From NCBI RefSeq assembly GCF_001294335.1, contig NZ_LGKG01000170.1, forward strand, positions 1 through 40,192: a DNA stretch of 40,192 nucleotides. Reading direction: 5' to 3'. Both the position numbers and the translations under genes were made by a program. Positions 14,521 to 22,456 of the stretch are shown in pieces. The notes under the pieces were generated by a model. That model searched no databases, was not told the origin of the DNA, and worked only from the letters and a program-made list of their open reading frames with translations. How positions within the stretch are numbered: the stretch's first letter is position 1; each line of letters opens with the position of its first letter. This DNA comes from Streptomyces chattanoogensis (GTDB lineage Bacteria > Actinomycetota > Actinomycetes > Streptomycetales > Streptomycetaceae).

Positions 14521-16248
14521 TCAGGCCGGGACGGCGCGGACCTCCGGACCGCCGAGCGTGCCGGCCTCGCGCAGCGCCGCACGCCGCACCTTTCCGGACA
14601 CCGTCATGGGCAGCCGGGAGGCGAACTCCAGCACTCTGACGGCCTTCTCCGGAGGCAGTTCGACAGCGGCGAAGTCGAACAGGGCGCGTGCCGTCTCGTC
14701 CCGGTCGACCGTGCCGGGAGCGAGCACCACGAACGCCTTGGGCACCCACAGCCCGACGGGATCAGGGACGGGGACCACCGCGGCCTGGACCACGGCCCGG
14801 TGGCGCAGCAGTACGCGTTCCAGCTCCAGCGGCGAGATGCGGTGGTCGAACGACTTGAACATGTCGTCGTCCCGGCCGGCGTAGCGCAAGGATCCGTCGG
14901 TGCCCAGCGTGACCAGGTCACCGGTGTGGTACCGGCCGCCCGCGAACACCTTCGCGGTCTTCTCCTCGTCGTCCAGATACCCGGTCATCAGGCCCGCCGG
15001 CCGGTTCGTCAGGTCCAGACACAGCTCGCCCGTGCCCCCGGGCGCGATCAGGCGGCCCGATGCCGGGTCGACGACGACCACGTCATAGCCCGGCAGCGGG
15101 CGCCCCATCGTGCCCGGTTCGGTGCCGGCTCCCGGGGCGTGCCCGAGCTGCGCGGTGGTCTCGGTCTGGCCGTAGCCGTCCCGTACCTGTACGTCCCAGG
15201 CCTGCGCGACCCGGTCGATCAGCGAGGCCTCCAGCGGTTCGCCGGCGCAGGTCGCCTCGCGCAGCAGCGGCGGCGGTGCGCCGAGCCCGGCGGCCAGCAG
15301 GCCGCGCCACACGGTGGGCGGGGCGCAGAAGCTGGTGATGTCCCGGGTGCGCAGCGCCTCCAGGATGTGGTCCGGTGCGGGCTGCGGGTCGGTCAGCGCG
15401 ACGACGGCGGCCTCCGCGTTCCACGGTACGAAGAACGAGCTCCAGGCGTGCTTGGCCCAGCCCGGTGCCGAGATGTTCAGATGGGCGTCGCCCGGTGTGA
15501 GCCCGTTCCAGAACATCCCGGACAGATGGCCCACGGGGTAGCTGGTGTGGGTGTGGCCCACCATTTTGGGCCGTGCGGTGGTCCCGGAGGTGAAGTACAG
15601 GAACAGCGGCTCGTCGGCGCGCGTGCGGACGTCCGGTACGTACCGGCTCCGGTCCGCGGTCCAGGAGTCCTCGTACGGCAGCCATCCCGGCACCGGCCCG
15701 CCGGTGGCGAGGCGGGTCCAGTCGCCGGGCAGGCCGGCGAACCGTCCGGTGAGGGCCGCGTCGGCGAGGACATGCCGTACCCGGGCCCGGCGCAGCCGGT
15801 CGGCGAGGTCGGCAGGGGTCGCGGTGGCGTAGGTGGGTACCACCACCGCACCCAGTTTGATCGCCGCCAGCATCGTCTCCCACAGGGCGCGCCCGTTGAA
15901 CAGGGCGAGCAGCAGCCGGTCCCCCCGGCGGACGCCGGTCTCGCGCAGCCAGTGGGCGACCTGGTCGGAGCGGCGGGACAACTCCTCGAAGGAGATGCGC
16001 TCGTCGTCCGCCGGGTGGCGGCCGACGAGATGGAGTGCGGTCTTCCGATTGCCCTCGGCGATGACGTCGAACCAGTCGAAGGCCCAGTTGAAATGGGTGA
16101 GTTCCGGCCAGGCGAAGGCGGTGCGTGCCCCCTCGGGGTCGCCGTGGTGGGCGAGGAGGACGTCCCGGGCCGCCCTGAAGCTGCGGCTCGCCTGCTCGTC
16201 GTGAACGCCGTGGACGCCGTGGACGCCGTGGACGCTGCGGGCGTTCAT
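14521..16248 (-). CDS. AMP-forming acyl-CoA synthetase-like ligase
   Basis: A 575-residue ANL-superfamily enzyme. The P-loop YFTSGTTARPKMVGHTHTS is near residues 220-238, followed by a DGYGQTETTAQ adenine/ribose motif, YHTGDL, the hinge GRDDDMFKS and a C-terminal SGKVRR containing the catalytic lysine. The WPELTHFNWAFDWFD opening resembles acetyl-CoA synthetase/medium-chain acyl-CoA ligases rather than NRPS A domains. It would activate a carboxylic acid as its adenylate and CoA thioester. The N-terminus carries VHG repeats from a 9-bp tandem DNA repeat. ATG 16248 overlaps the upstream flavoprotein stop by ATGA. Position after glutamate mutase suggests a substrate derived from 3-methylaspartate, but this is inference. 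Its amide or thioester acceptor is unknown. Confidence 0.85.
   Translation of the reverse strand: MNARSVHGVHGVHGVHDEQASRSFRAARDVLLAHHGDPEGARTAFAWPELTHFNWAFDWFDVIAEGNRKTALHLVGRHPADDERISFEELSRRSDQVAHWLRETGVRRGDRLLLALFNGRALWETMLAAIKLGAVVVPTYATATPADLADRLRRARVRHVLADAALTGRFAGLPGDWTRLATGGPVPGWLPYEDSWTADRSRYVPDVRTRADEPLFLYFTSGTTARPKMVGHTHTSYPVGHLSGMFWNGLTPGDAHLNISAPGWAKHAWSSFFVPWNAEAAVVALTDPQPAPDHILEALRTRDITSFCAPPTVWRGLLAAGLGAPPPLLREATCAGEPLEASLIDRVAQAWDVQVRDGYGQTETTAQLGHAPGAGTEPGTMGRPLPGYDVVVVDPASGRLIAPGGTGELCLDLTNRPAGLMTGYLDDEEKTAKVFAGGRYHTGDLVTLGTDGSLRYAGRDDDMFKSFDHRISPLELERVLLRHRAVVQAAVVPVPDPVGLWVPKAFVVLAPGTVDRDETARALFDFAAVELPPEKAVRVLEFASRLPMTVSGKVRRAALREAGTLGGPEVRAVPA
16201..16236. repeat. 9-bp tandem repeat x4 within the ligase N-terminus
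   Basis: Four units of GTGGACGCC-type sequence (first unit GTGAACGCC, last ending in T) encode the repeated Val-His-Gly near residues 6-16 of the ligase. Copy number is likely to vary between strains. Confidence 0.85.
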
Positions 16249-18122
16249 GACGGGCTCCCCGCGGTCGCCGAGATGAGCTCCGTCTCGGGCGCGGGCCGCG
16301 GTGTGCGCAGCATGTCGGCGGCGATCGCGTCCGCGTCCTGGCGGAACAGCGTGTTCAGACCGGGCTTGCCGCTGCCCACCTGGGTGAACCAGCGGGCGTG
16401 CTCGGTCGGGATGCCCAGGGCGTACAGGTCGTCGCGCACCGAGCCGTCGGCACCGATCGCATGGAACGGCGCCAGGGTCACCCGCAGACCGCCGGTGGGG
16501 TGGCTCAGGCCCGACGCCGGTTCCGTACGCAGGAATTCGCTCACCAGGCCCTCGGCCACCAGGGACCGGGTCAGCGCGGACCGGTCCCGGTGCAGGTCCG
16601 GGTGGGGGATACGGGCGTCGATCAGGGTCTGTACGAGGCGTGCGGAGCCGGCCACCTGCGGCGAGTCGACCAGGAACGCACCCCGGTCCTCGTCGGCCGT
16701 GAACCGCGTGGCGGGTCCGGCGACGTCGACGAGTCCGCTCTCGACGAGTGCGACCAGCTGCTCCACGCGCTCGGCCGGCGGACCTGCGGAGAGCAGCGCA
16801 TTGACCGGAAGGAACTCCCGCTGGAACTCCTGCGCATGCGAATCGGGGTGCAGCCCGCCGAAGTCGACGGCCTCCCTCACCACATTGCGGATGTCGCGCA
16901 GGATGTCGAGCGCGGCCTTCAGCGGACCGTCCACGTTGCCCAGCGCGGCCTGGGCCAGGTCCTCACGCATGATCTCCAGGAGCCGGGTGCGGAAGGCCTC
17001 GGGGCTGTCGAACCGGGCAGCTGCGAAGGGACGGGCAAGCGCGTGGAGGTCCAGCGGTGGCAGCGGCGCGGTGCTGCCCGACGCGGCGTGTGTGGAGCGG
17101 TACACATCGTCGAGCTCCCTCAGCAGCAGCGGCAGGACGTCCTCGTTGAAGCGGAGCCGGTCGGTGCCCGTGGTCCGGTGGCGACGCTCGCGCGCGGCGG
17201 CCACCGCCTCCTTGGTGAGGAATCGCGGCCGGTAGGTGTGGTCGGGGCGCTTCTGGTTGCGGCCACGGGCCGGGATGGGCAGTCCGCTGCGCGATCCGGC
17301 GACGATCCGTGGCTCGTGTCCACTGGGTATGTAGCGGAGCCGGCCCTCGTTGTCGTGGTCGAAGGTGCCGCCGCGGCCCACGGTGAGCGAGAGCATCACG
17401 TCGTAGAAGGACAGGCCCATACCGCGGATGCCGACGGTACTGTCCGGGGCGATGTCCGCCGCGGACAGGGGCATATCGGCGGCGGAGTCGCCGCACAGGT
17501 AGGTGAGGCCGGGGTGCCGGTCCGCGAAGTCGAGCAGGTTCTGCTCGAAGGCGTCCGGGGCGTTCTCCGGGTGGCCGGTGGCGAGGAGGACCCGGTCGGC
17601 GTCGATGAGATAGGGCGAGCTGTCGAGTTCGAGGGCATAGCCGCCGTCCGGAACGGCGACCACCGAGGTGACCCGCCCCTGGGTCTCGACGAGTTCGACG
17701 TCGGCCGGCAGACGGTCGGCGATCGCCTGGTGCACCGAGCGCAGATACTGGCCGTACCGGCGGCGGGATGCGTAGTCGTCGGGGCCGAGCGGGGGCTCCC
17801 CGTGGTCCTTGGCCCGCTGCTCGATCCACTCGCCGAGGGAGGGGCCCGCGCCCGGCCGCGCGGGGCCGCCGTCGGGGACTCCGGAGTACATGGTCACCTG
17901 GCCGACGACGGTGTTCATGGTGAACCACTCGTCCTGGTCGGTACGCCAGATGCGGCCGGCGCCCACCTCCACCGCGTCGATGAGGTGGATGCGTACGGTG
18001 TGGCCGGCGAGCGCGCCGTCCGCGAGACGGACGGCGAGGCGTTCGAGCACGGACAGGCCGCGCGGTCCGGAGCCGATGACCGCGAGGGTGAGGGTCGGGC
18101 GTTTGCTGCTGTCTGCGAACAC
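16245..18122 (-). CDS. FAD/NAD(P)-binding protein (PF13454-like), copy 2
   Basis: This 625-residue paralogue of the protein at 2436-4364 has the same order of motifs. They are LAVIGSGPRGLSVLERL at about 12-28, TMNTVVGQVTMYSG, a VLLATGHPEN strand, GIRGMGLSFYDVMLSL as second nucleotide site, and LRDIRNVVREAVDFGGL in the C-terminal block. The family is a poorly characterised flavin-dependent oxidoreductase group. GTG 18122 lies six bases after the glutamate mutase E stop, with AAGGA upstream, and the gene overlaps the ligase by ATGA. Its placement directly after a glutamate mutase suggests a 3-methylaspartate-derived substrate. Copy 1 sits after the L-Dap genes, so each amino-acid supply module has its own flavoprotein. 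Confidence 0.76.
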   Translation of the reverse strand: MFADSSKRPTLTLAVIGSGPRGLSVLERLAVRLADGALAGHTVRIHLIDAVEVGAGRIWRTDQDEWFTMNTVVGQVTMYSGVPDGGPARPGAGPSLGEWIEQRAKDHGEPPLGPDDYASRRRYGQYLRSVHQAIADRLPADVELVETQGRVTSVVAVPDGGYALELDSSPYLIDADRVLLATGHPENAPDAFEQNLLDFADRHPGLTYLCGDSAADMPLSAADIAPDSTVGIRGMGLSFYDVMLSLTVGRGGTFDHDNEGRLRYIPSGHEPRIVAGSRSGLPIPARGRNQKRPDHTYRPRFLTKEAVAAARERRHRTTGTDRLRFNEDVLPLLLRELDDVYRSTHAASGSTAPLPPLDLHALARPFAAARFDSPEAFRTRLLEIMREDLAQAALGNVDGPLKAALDILRDIRNVVREAVDFGGLHPDSHAQEFQREFLPVNALLSAGPPAERVEQLVALVESGLVDVAGPATRFTADEDRGAFLVDSPQVAGSARLVQTLIDARIPHPDLHRDRSALTRSLVAEGLVSEFLRTEPASGLSHPTGGLRVTLAPFHAIGADGSVRDDLYALGIPTEHARWFTQVGSGKPGLNTLFRQDADAIAADMLRTPRPAPETELISATAGSPS

Positions 18123-18128
18123 GATCGG

Positions 18129-19514
18129 TCAGTCCTTAGCGAGGGAGGTGGGCAGCGGGGTGCGGGGGGTGTCCGTGGGCAGCTCCTCCAACGCGGCGTC
18201 GTCGTACCGCCGTTGGACGTAGCTGAGCATGTCCAGGAAGTCGTCGGCGCGCAGGCGCTGCGCACCGGTGCCGGAGGCTGCGTTCAGAGGGGGCAGGGGC
18301 ATCGATCCGACGGACAGCCACTGCAGGGTGCCGTCGGGGGCGATGCCGCTGCGCGAGCGCTGGGCGTTGTCGGCGTGCAGGCAGTACGGCACGTCCAAGT
18401 AGCCCTTGGCGAAGGCCTGGAGCAGGGCCTTGCCCACATCGGCGTCGAGGTGGAGCACGGCGTCGACCAGCGCCCGTGCCTCGGCGTACACCGGGTTGTC
18501 GCCCCGCGCGGTCCCGGCGTCCAGGCCCAGGAGGCCGGGCGACAGGCCGGCGGCCGCCTCCGCGGACCGTGCGGCCTCCTCCAGCGCCTGGATGTTGTCG
18601 GCCACGGTGGGGATGCGGTGTGCCTCCGCCGGGGTCTTGACGATCATCCGCTCCGTACCGGTCACGGCGGCGAGCACCGCGCTGTCGCGCAGCAGGGACA
18701 GCGCTCCGGCCGGGGTGCGCGGGAAGACCCCCATGTAGGTGTAGAGCACGACGTGCCACTGCAGATCGCCGAGGAACTCGCCCGCCAGCCGGCGCAGGGC
18801 ACCGATCGCGTCGACGTCCTGCCCGAAGCTGGTGCCCTGGGCGTAGCTGAGCGACACACTGCGCAGGCCGTGCTGCCGGAAGAAGATCCCCTCGAGCAGC
18901 GAGAGCGCGACGAGCAGGCCCGGCGGGCACAGCTGGCCGAGCATGCACCCGCCGAAGCTCTCCAGGTGCGCTCCTTCGACCTGGTCGGCGAGCAGTTCAC
19001 AGCTGTCGGCCCAGGCGTCCACCGCCCGGGCCAGCGGGGTCCGGCTGTAGGGCAGGCAGTACGAGACGGGGCCGCCCTCGGTGGCGTCGAGGCCCGCGTC
19101 GAGCAGGGCCTGGACGATGCCCAGGGGCAGCGGCGAGCCGTGGCGCACCTGGATCGCGAAGTCGGCGCTCGCACCCACGGCGCCGATCATGCGGCGGGTG
19201 GTCCCCGCGCCGTGGGCCACGATCGGAAAGCCGTTGAGGTCGCTGCCGTCGTCGAGGGCCTTGCGCGCGGAGGCGTGGTCGCCGACCCGGGTGTAGCTGT
19301 CGAGCGTGATGGTGCCGACGGTGGTGGCGTCGGCGGCGTGCACGGCCTGCAGGCCCGCCTGCATGCCCGGCACGTCGGGAAACCCCATCCGGGGCTGGAC
19401 GACCAGCCGGCCGACCGCCGCGGCGGCGGCCACCGCGGCCCCGAAGGGCGCGGTGGCACGCCGTCGCACGGTCGCCGAGGGGCCGCCCGCCGGCAACGCG
19501 GGCACCGTCTTCAT
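18129..19514 (-). CDS. glmE: Methylaspartate (glutamate) mutase, epsilon subunit
   Basis: A 461-residue homologue of the large TIM-barrel subunit of coenzyme-B12 glutamate mutase, slightly shorter than the usual 480. Characteristic stretches include RLVVQPRMGFPDVPGMQAGL, TLDSYTRVGDHASA, NGFPIVAHGAGTTRRMI, a GGPVSYCLPYSRTPL segment and FGGCMLGQLCPPGLL. With the sigma subunit it rearranges L-glutamate to L-threo-3-methylaspartate. In specialised metabolism this supplies 3-methylaspartate for peptides such as friulimicin or a beta-amino starter as in vicenistatin. The start overlaps the sigma-subunit stop by ATGA, giving stoichiometric coupling. A role in glutamate fermentation is unlikely in this context. 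Confidence 0.9.
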   Translation of the reverse strand: MKTVPALPAGGPSATVRRRATAPFGAAVAAAAAVGRLVVQPRMGFPDVPGMQAGLQAVHAADATTVGTITLDSYTRVGDHASARKALDDGSDLNGFPIVAHGAGTTRRMIGAVGASADFAIQVRHGSPLPLGIVQALLDAGLDATEGGPVSYCLPYSRTPLARAVDAWADSCELLADQVEGAHLESFGGCMLGQLCPPGLLVALSLLEGIFFRQHGLRSVSLSYAQGTSFGQDVDAIGALRRLAGEFLGDLQWHVVLYTYMGVFPRTPAGALSLLRDSAVLAAVTGTERMIVKTPAEAHRIPTVADNIQALEEAARSAEAAAGLSPGLLGLDAGTARGDNPVYAEARALVDAVLHLDADVGKALLQAFAKGYLDVPYCLHADNAQRSRSGIAPDGTLQWLSVGSMPLPPLNAASGTGAQRLRADDFLDMLSYVQRRYDDAALEELPTDTPRTPLPTSLAKD

Positions 19515-20029
19515 CGGGGATCCCCGGTGGCCGCGAGGGCAGGGCGGGCCGGCCCTGCGGATTCCAGGACGGGCCGCGCGGCGTCTTCCAGATAGCGGCG
19601 GAAGGGGGCCACACCGGCGGTGTCCTCGAAGACCGCGTCGAAACCGGCGGCGATCAGCTCCGGTCCGTGCGCCCTGTTCTGTGCGCCGCGCGTGCCGAGC
19701 TTTCCGCCGATGACCACCGGCAGTGCACTCAGGTCCGGTTCGGCGCGCAACCGGGCGATGAGGCGGCGTCCGTCGAGATGGCCGTGGCCGTTGACGCTGC
19801 TGATCACCACCATGTCGGGGCTGGTGCGCCGGCACTCGGCGATCAGCAGGTCGTCGGGGACACAGGAACCGATGTTGATCACCTCGTGTCCCAGCTCCTC
19901 CAGCATCAGCTGCAGGAAGACCAGGTTCCAGGTGTGGGAGTCGGAGGAGACGCTGGAGACCAGGACGCGTTGACCGCCGCCTTGTCGGGCATCGGGCAGG
20001 GCGTCGCCGGTCGGCGCGGGCGGATACAT
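19511..20029 (-). CDS. glmS: Glutamate mutase sigma subunit (cobalamin-binding)
   Basis: A 172-residue B12-binding protein. The cobalt-ligating loop is VSSDSHTWNLVFLQLMLEE: the D-x-H core is present (Asp-Ser-His), while the canonical final Gly is Asn. Further cobalamin-site features are SSVNGHGHLDG and VVIGGKLGTRG. It holds adenosylcobalamin and forms the active mutase with the epsilon subunit encoded immediately downstream. ATG 20029 has AGAGAGG five bases upstream. The N-terminal 20 residues are a flexible Pro/Gly-rich extension and the C-terminus is Ala/Pro-rich, both unlike the compact subunits from anaerobes. Confidence in the pair is high because the two genes overlap. Confidence 0.9.
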   Translation of the reverse strand: MYPPAPTGDALPDARQGGGQRVLVSSVSSDSHTWNLVFLQLMLEELGHEVINIGSCVPDDLLIAECRRTSPDMVVISSVNGHGHLDGRRLIARLRAEPDLSALPVVIGGKLGTRGAQNRAHGPELIAAGFDAVFEDTAGVAPFRRYLEDAARPVLESAGPARPALAATGDPR

Positions 20030-20071
20030 GAACCTCTCTCATTCGACGGGCCGTTGAAGGCGGCGGCCGGG

Positions 20072-20485
20072 TCAGGCGGCGGCCGCTCCCACGGGACGGA
20101 TCGGGCCCTGCGGGACGCGCGCCTCGGCCGGGCGGGTCCGGATGGCGAGCACGGTGCACCCGGAAGCGCTGGACATCTGGTGCTGGGTGCCCGGGCCCTC
20201 GACGACCAGGTCGCCCTTGGCGTACGACGTGCCGTCGCTGTGGTCCAGTCGGCCGTCGAGCACCAGCATCAGCTCGTAGCCGAGGTGCTCGTGGAAGTCG
20301 CCGTGGGCGGTCGGGGGGAAGCGCAGCAGCAGGCCGACCGACTGCTCGCCGGTCCCGGCGTCCGGCGCCCACAGGACGTGGTGTTCCACGCCCACGCGGC
20401 CCGGCTCCTCCCACGACGACCACTCGATGTCGTCCAGCTCGAAACCGCTGCGGAAGACGTTCTTGATGTATTCGATCTCGGACAT
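20072..20485 (-). CDS. Small single-domain cupin protein
   Basis: This 137-residue protein has a conserved cupin barrel. The first motif is HGDFHEHLGYELMLVLDGRL (His-x-His then Glu) and the second is KGDLVVEGPGTQHQMSSASG with its His. The metal ligands HGDFHEH-E and H are present, so a mononuclear metal site is expected. Cupins of this size act as dioxygenases, isomerases, epimerases or ligand sensors; nothing here picks one. It is the first gene of the operon feeding glutamate mutase, 42 bp upstream of the sigma subunit. ATG 20485 has AGAGAG upstream at a rather long spacing. The Ala-rich C-terminus has no obvious function. Confidence 0.75.
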   Translation of the reverse strand: MSEIEYIKNVFRSGFELDDIEWSSWEEPGRVGVEHHVLWAPDAGTGEQSVGLLLRFPPTAHGDFHEHLGYELMLVLDGRLDHSDGTSYAKGDLVVEGPGTQHQMSSASGCTVLAIRTRPAEARVPQGPIRPVGAAAA

Positions 20486-20596
20486 GCGTTGTCAGCTCTC
20501 TTGTGGAATGCAGATGGCGCACCCAATTCCCGAATGACGGCGGGATGGTGCGACGATGCCGGCTCGGCATTCGCGGCGCCGTTGGCTGAAAACGAA

Positions 20597-20602
20597 TCTA
20601 TA
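20597..20602 (-). promoter_or_regulatory. Candidate -10 element of the cupin-glutamate mutase operon
   Basis: TATAGA on the minus strand lies about 110 bp before the cupin start in the divergent spacer with the LysR gene. The expected -35 position reads GTGATC, a weak match, consistent with an activator-dependent promoter. Confidence 0.4.
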
Positions 20603-20671
20603 CAGGCCGTCAGGACCTGGATCACGTCGGAGTCCGATGGGGGGCAGCGGAAGGGCCGATAACGGAATACG

Positions 20672-20740
20672 GCCCTCATGGGATCCTGGTACGGCGAGTT
20701 GACTAAGTCCGGGGAGGTGCGGCCGGTACCGCATGAGGGC
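20672..20740. promoter_or_regulatory. Split inverted repeat upstream of the LysR gene
   Basis: GCCCTCATG (20672-20680) and CATGAGGGC (20732-20740) are exact 9-bp inverted arms separated by 51 bp. They flank a TTGACT hexamer at 20699-20704. Two half-sites bridged by an oligomeric regulator would fit a LysR-type tetramer, but this is only a pattern match. Confidence 0.35.
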
Positions 20741-20782
20741 ACGGCAAAATGGGTCGATACGGCAATCCGCGGGAGGGCGATG

Positions 20783-21724
20783 ATGGAGATTGCGCTGTAC
20801 CAGGTGAGAACCTTCCTGGAGGTCATGCGTACCGGCAGCCTCACAAAAGCCGGAAGGAACCTCGGATACTCGCAGTCGACCGTGACGGCGCATATCCGCG
20901 CCCTGGAGTCCCAGGCCGGCACCGCACTGTTCCAGCGGCTGCCGCACGGGGTGCGCCCCACGCCGGACGGCGAGATCTTCCATGACTACGCCACACGCCT
21001 CTTCGGGCTGGTCAACGAGCTGTCGGCGGCCCTGGCCGGCGGTCGCGAGATCAGCGGCCGGGTCTCCGTGGGCGCCTCCGCGCTCACCGTCGACCAGGAG
21101 CTGACCCGGCTGATCCTGGAATGCCGCTACCGCTACCCGAAGTTGGAGCTCGATCCGGTCGGAATGGACTCCGCACGGATCCCCGAGGAGATCGGCGCAA
21201 GCCGCCTGGACATGGGTCTGGTGATTTCACCTCCCGGCCGGAAATTCCCGGCCCGGGCCAATCTCTGCAGTGAGGATCTGCGCACCGTGGAGGTGATGGC
21301 GGTGGCCGGCCGGGAACTCTCGGATTTCCTTGACGGGGACACGACGAACCCGGTCGGAACTTACCTTGAGGAAGGGCCGATAAGGACCGTACGTATCCTG
21401 CGAGTGGATTCCGGGAGCGACTCTTCGGAAAGGCTTCGCGAGGTCATCGGGAAGCGCTACGGCATGGACTCCGAGTTTCTGTCGGTCGGTTCGGTACGCG
21501 GCGCACTTGAGCTCATGCGCAACGGCCCCTGTATCGCGATGCTGCCGCGCGAGATGGTGGCCCGGGAAATCGAGAGCGGTGAGGTGGGAATTCTGCGGGA
21601 GGTGCCGGGCGAGCGTCATGTCGTACGGATGATCTGGAACGACCAGGCCTGGCTGCCCCCGGTCCTCGCGGCCACGCTCGAACTGGCCCGCCGCGTGGCA
21701 CCTCCGCTCCCGGTGCCCGCCTGA
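20783..21724 (+). CDS. LysR-family transcriptional regulator
   Basis: This 313-residue protein has an N-terminal winged helix-turn-helix: LYQVRTFLEVMRTGSLTKAG, then GYSQSTVTAHIRALESQAGT. A linker helix and a periplasmic-binding-like effector domain follow to the end (VSVGASALTVDQEL through GPCIAMLPREMVAREIE). It is divergent from the cupin-glutamate mutase operon, the classical arrangement for control of the opposite operon. Two adjacent ATG codons (20780, 20783) are possible starts; 20783 has the better spacing from GGAGGG at 20772-20777. A hairpin follows its stop. The effector may be an intermediate of that operon. Confidence 0.85.
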   Translation: MEIALYQVRTFLEVMRTGSLTKAGRNLGYSQSTVTAHIRALESQAGTALFQRLPHGVRPTPDGEIFHDYATRLFGLVNELSAALAGGREISGRVSVGASALTVDQELTRLILECRYRYPKLELDPVGMDSARIPEEIGASRLDMGLVISPPGRKFPARANLCSEDLRTVEVMAVAGRELSDFLDGDTTNPVGTYLEEGPIRTVRILRVDSGSDSSERLREVIGKRYGMDSEFLSVGSVRGALELMRNGPCIAMLPREMVAREIESGEVGILREVPGERHVVRMIWNDQAWLPPVLAATLELARRVAPPLPVPA

Positions 21725-21753
21725 ACGGCGCCGGGCCGCCGCGGAACACGACG

Positions 21754-21785
21754 AGTCCCGCACCGCTCGCCGGCGGTGCGGGACT
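21754..21785. terminator. Bidirectional terminator between lysR and the HPP gene
   Basis: A perfect 12-bp stem (21754-21765 with 21774-21785) with an 8-base loop lies between two converging stop codons (21724 and 21804). Confidence 0.75.
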
Positions 21786-21803
21786 GGTCGTACTGCCCTT
21801 CGA

Positions 21804-22400
21804 CTACCACCAATACGCGGGGTAGCGGACGCCGCGCCCGCTGCGGCCGGCCACCACACCCACGAGCACCAGGAGCCCACAGGCCAGGGCGAGCAGCGGC
21901 AGAAAGGTCAGGGCGCGCGGTTCCGTCAGGACCACGATCACCGCGGTCGCCGCCGCCGGCGAGTGCGGGGTGCGTGCGGCCATCATCACCCCGAGGGCGA
22001 GCCCACCGGCCACGGCGGCCGCGGCGGCGGAGCTGCCGGCCACGGCGAGCACCACGAACCCGGTGCCGGCGGACAGCAGTTGGCCGCCCACGACGCTGCG
22101 CGGCTGGGACAGCGGCAGCGCAGGCGCGCCGAACACCAGCGCTGCGCTCGCGGCCAGCGGGGGCACGAGCAGCACCTGGCCGATCAGCGAGCCGACGCCC
22201 ACCAGGAGCAGCAGGGCGGCCACCGCGAAGCCCGTGGCCAGGGCGATCACGATCGCGCCGGGCCGCGGTGGCGCCTTGCTGGTCAGCCTCTTGGCCGCGG
22301 GACTGCCGGCGCCGCCGGCCCCGTCGGCGGCGGAACTCTCGGTCGCGGCGCCCGCGTTCGCGGGCACGCCGTTGCTTGCGGTTGCACTGTCGGTTGCCAT
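21804..22400 (-). CDS. HPP-family integral membrane protein
   Basis: The 198-residue protein has a hydrophilic Ala/Ser-rich N-terminus of about 45 residues, then four to five hydrophobic segments. VLLVPPLAASAALVFGAP, PLSQPRSVVGGQLLSAG and TPHSPAAATAVIVVL match the HPP family layout, in which an H-P-P motif precedes a helix. Here the motif is H-S-P. Some HPP proteins have been linked to nitrite transport in plastids and cyanobacteria; function in actinobacteria is largely undefined. ATG 22400 is 57 bp after the MFS stop, so it may be the last gene of the transketolase operon. Confidence 0.68.
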   Translation of the reverse strand: MATDSATASNGVPANAGAATESSAADGAGGAGSPAAKRLTSKAPPRPGAIVIALATGFAVAALLLLVGVGSLIGQVLLVPPLAASAALVFGAPALPLSQPRSVVGGQLLSAGTGFVVLAVAGSSAAAAAVAGGLALGVMMAARTPHSPAAATAVIVVLTEPRALTFLPLLALACGLLVLVGVVAGRSGRGVRYPAYWW

Positions 22401-22456
22401 GCGGCCGACGCTAGAAGTCGCCCCCGCCGTGCCAGAAACGGCGAGGGGCCACTTCG

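Noticed and set aside
13357..17235. Plus-strand open frame of 1292 codons across the IS701-like, ligase and flavoprotein genes.
   Set aside because: It has no recognisable domain, low-complexity composition and no start signal. It spans three well-supported minus-strand genes, so it is an antisense artefact of GC bias.
16245..18122. Classical lysine/ornithine N-monooxygenase.
   Set aside because: The length (over 600 residues) and motif order fit PF13454-like proteins, not the roughly 450-residue N-hydroxylases, although N-oxidation is not excluded.
16398..19595. Plus-strand open frame of 1065 codons opposite the second flavoprotein and glutamate mutase.
   Set aside because: It is a shadow frame: His/Gly/Gln-rich with no domain, and the minus strand encodes clear enzymes.
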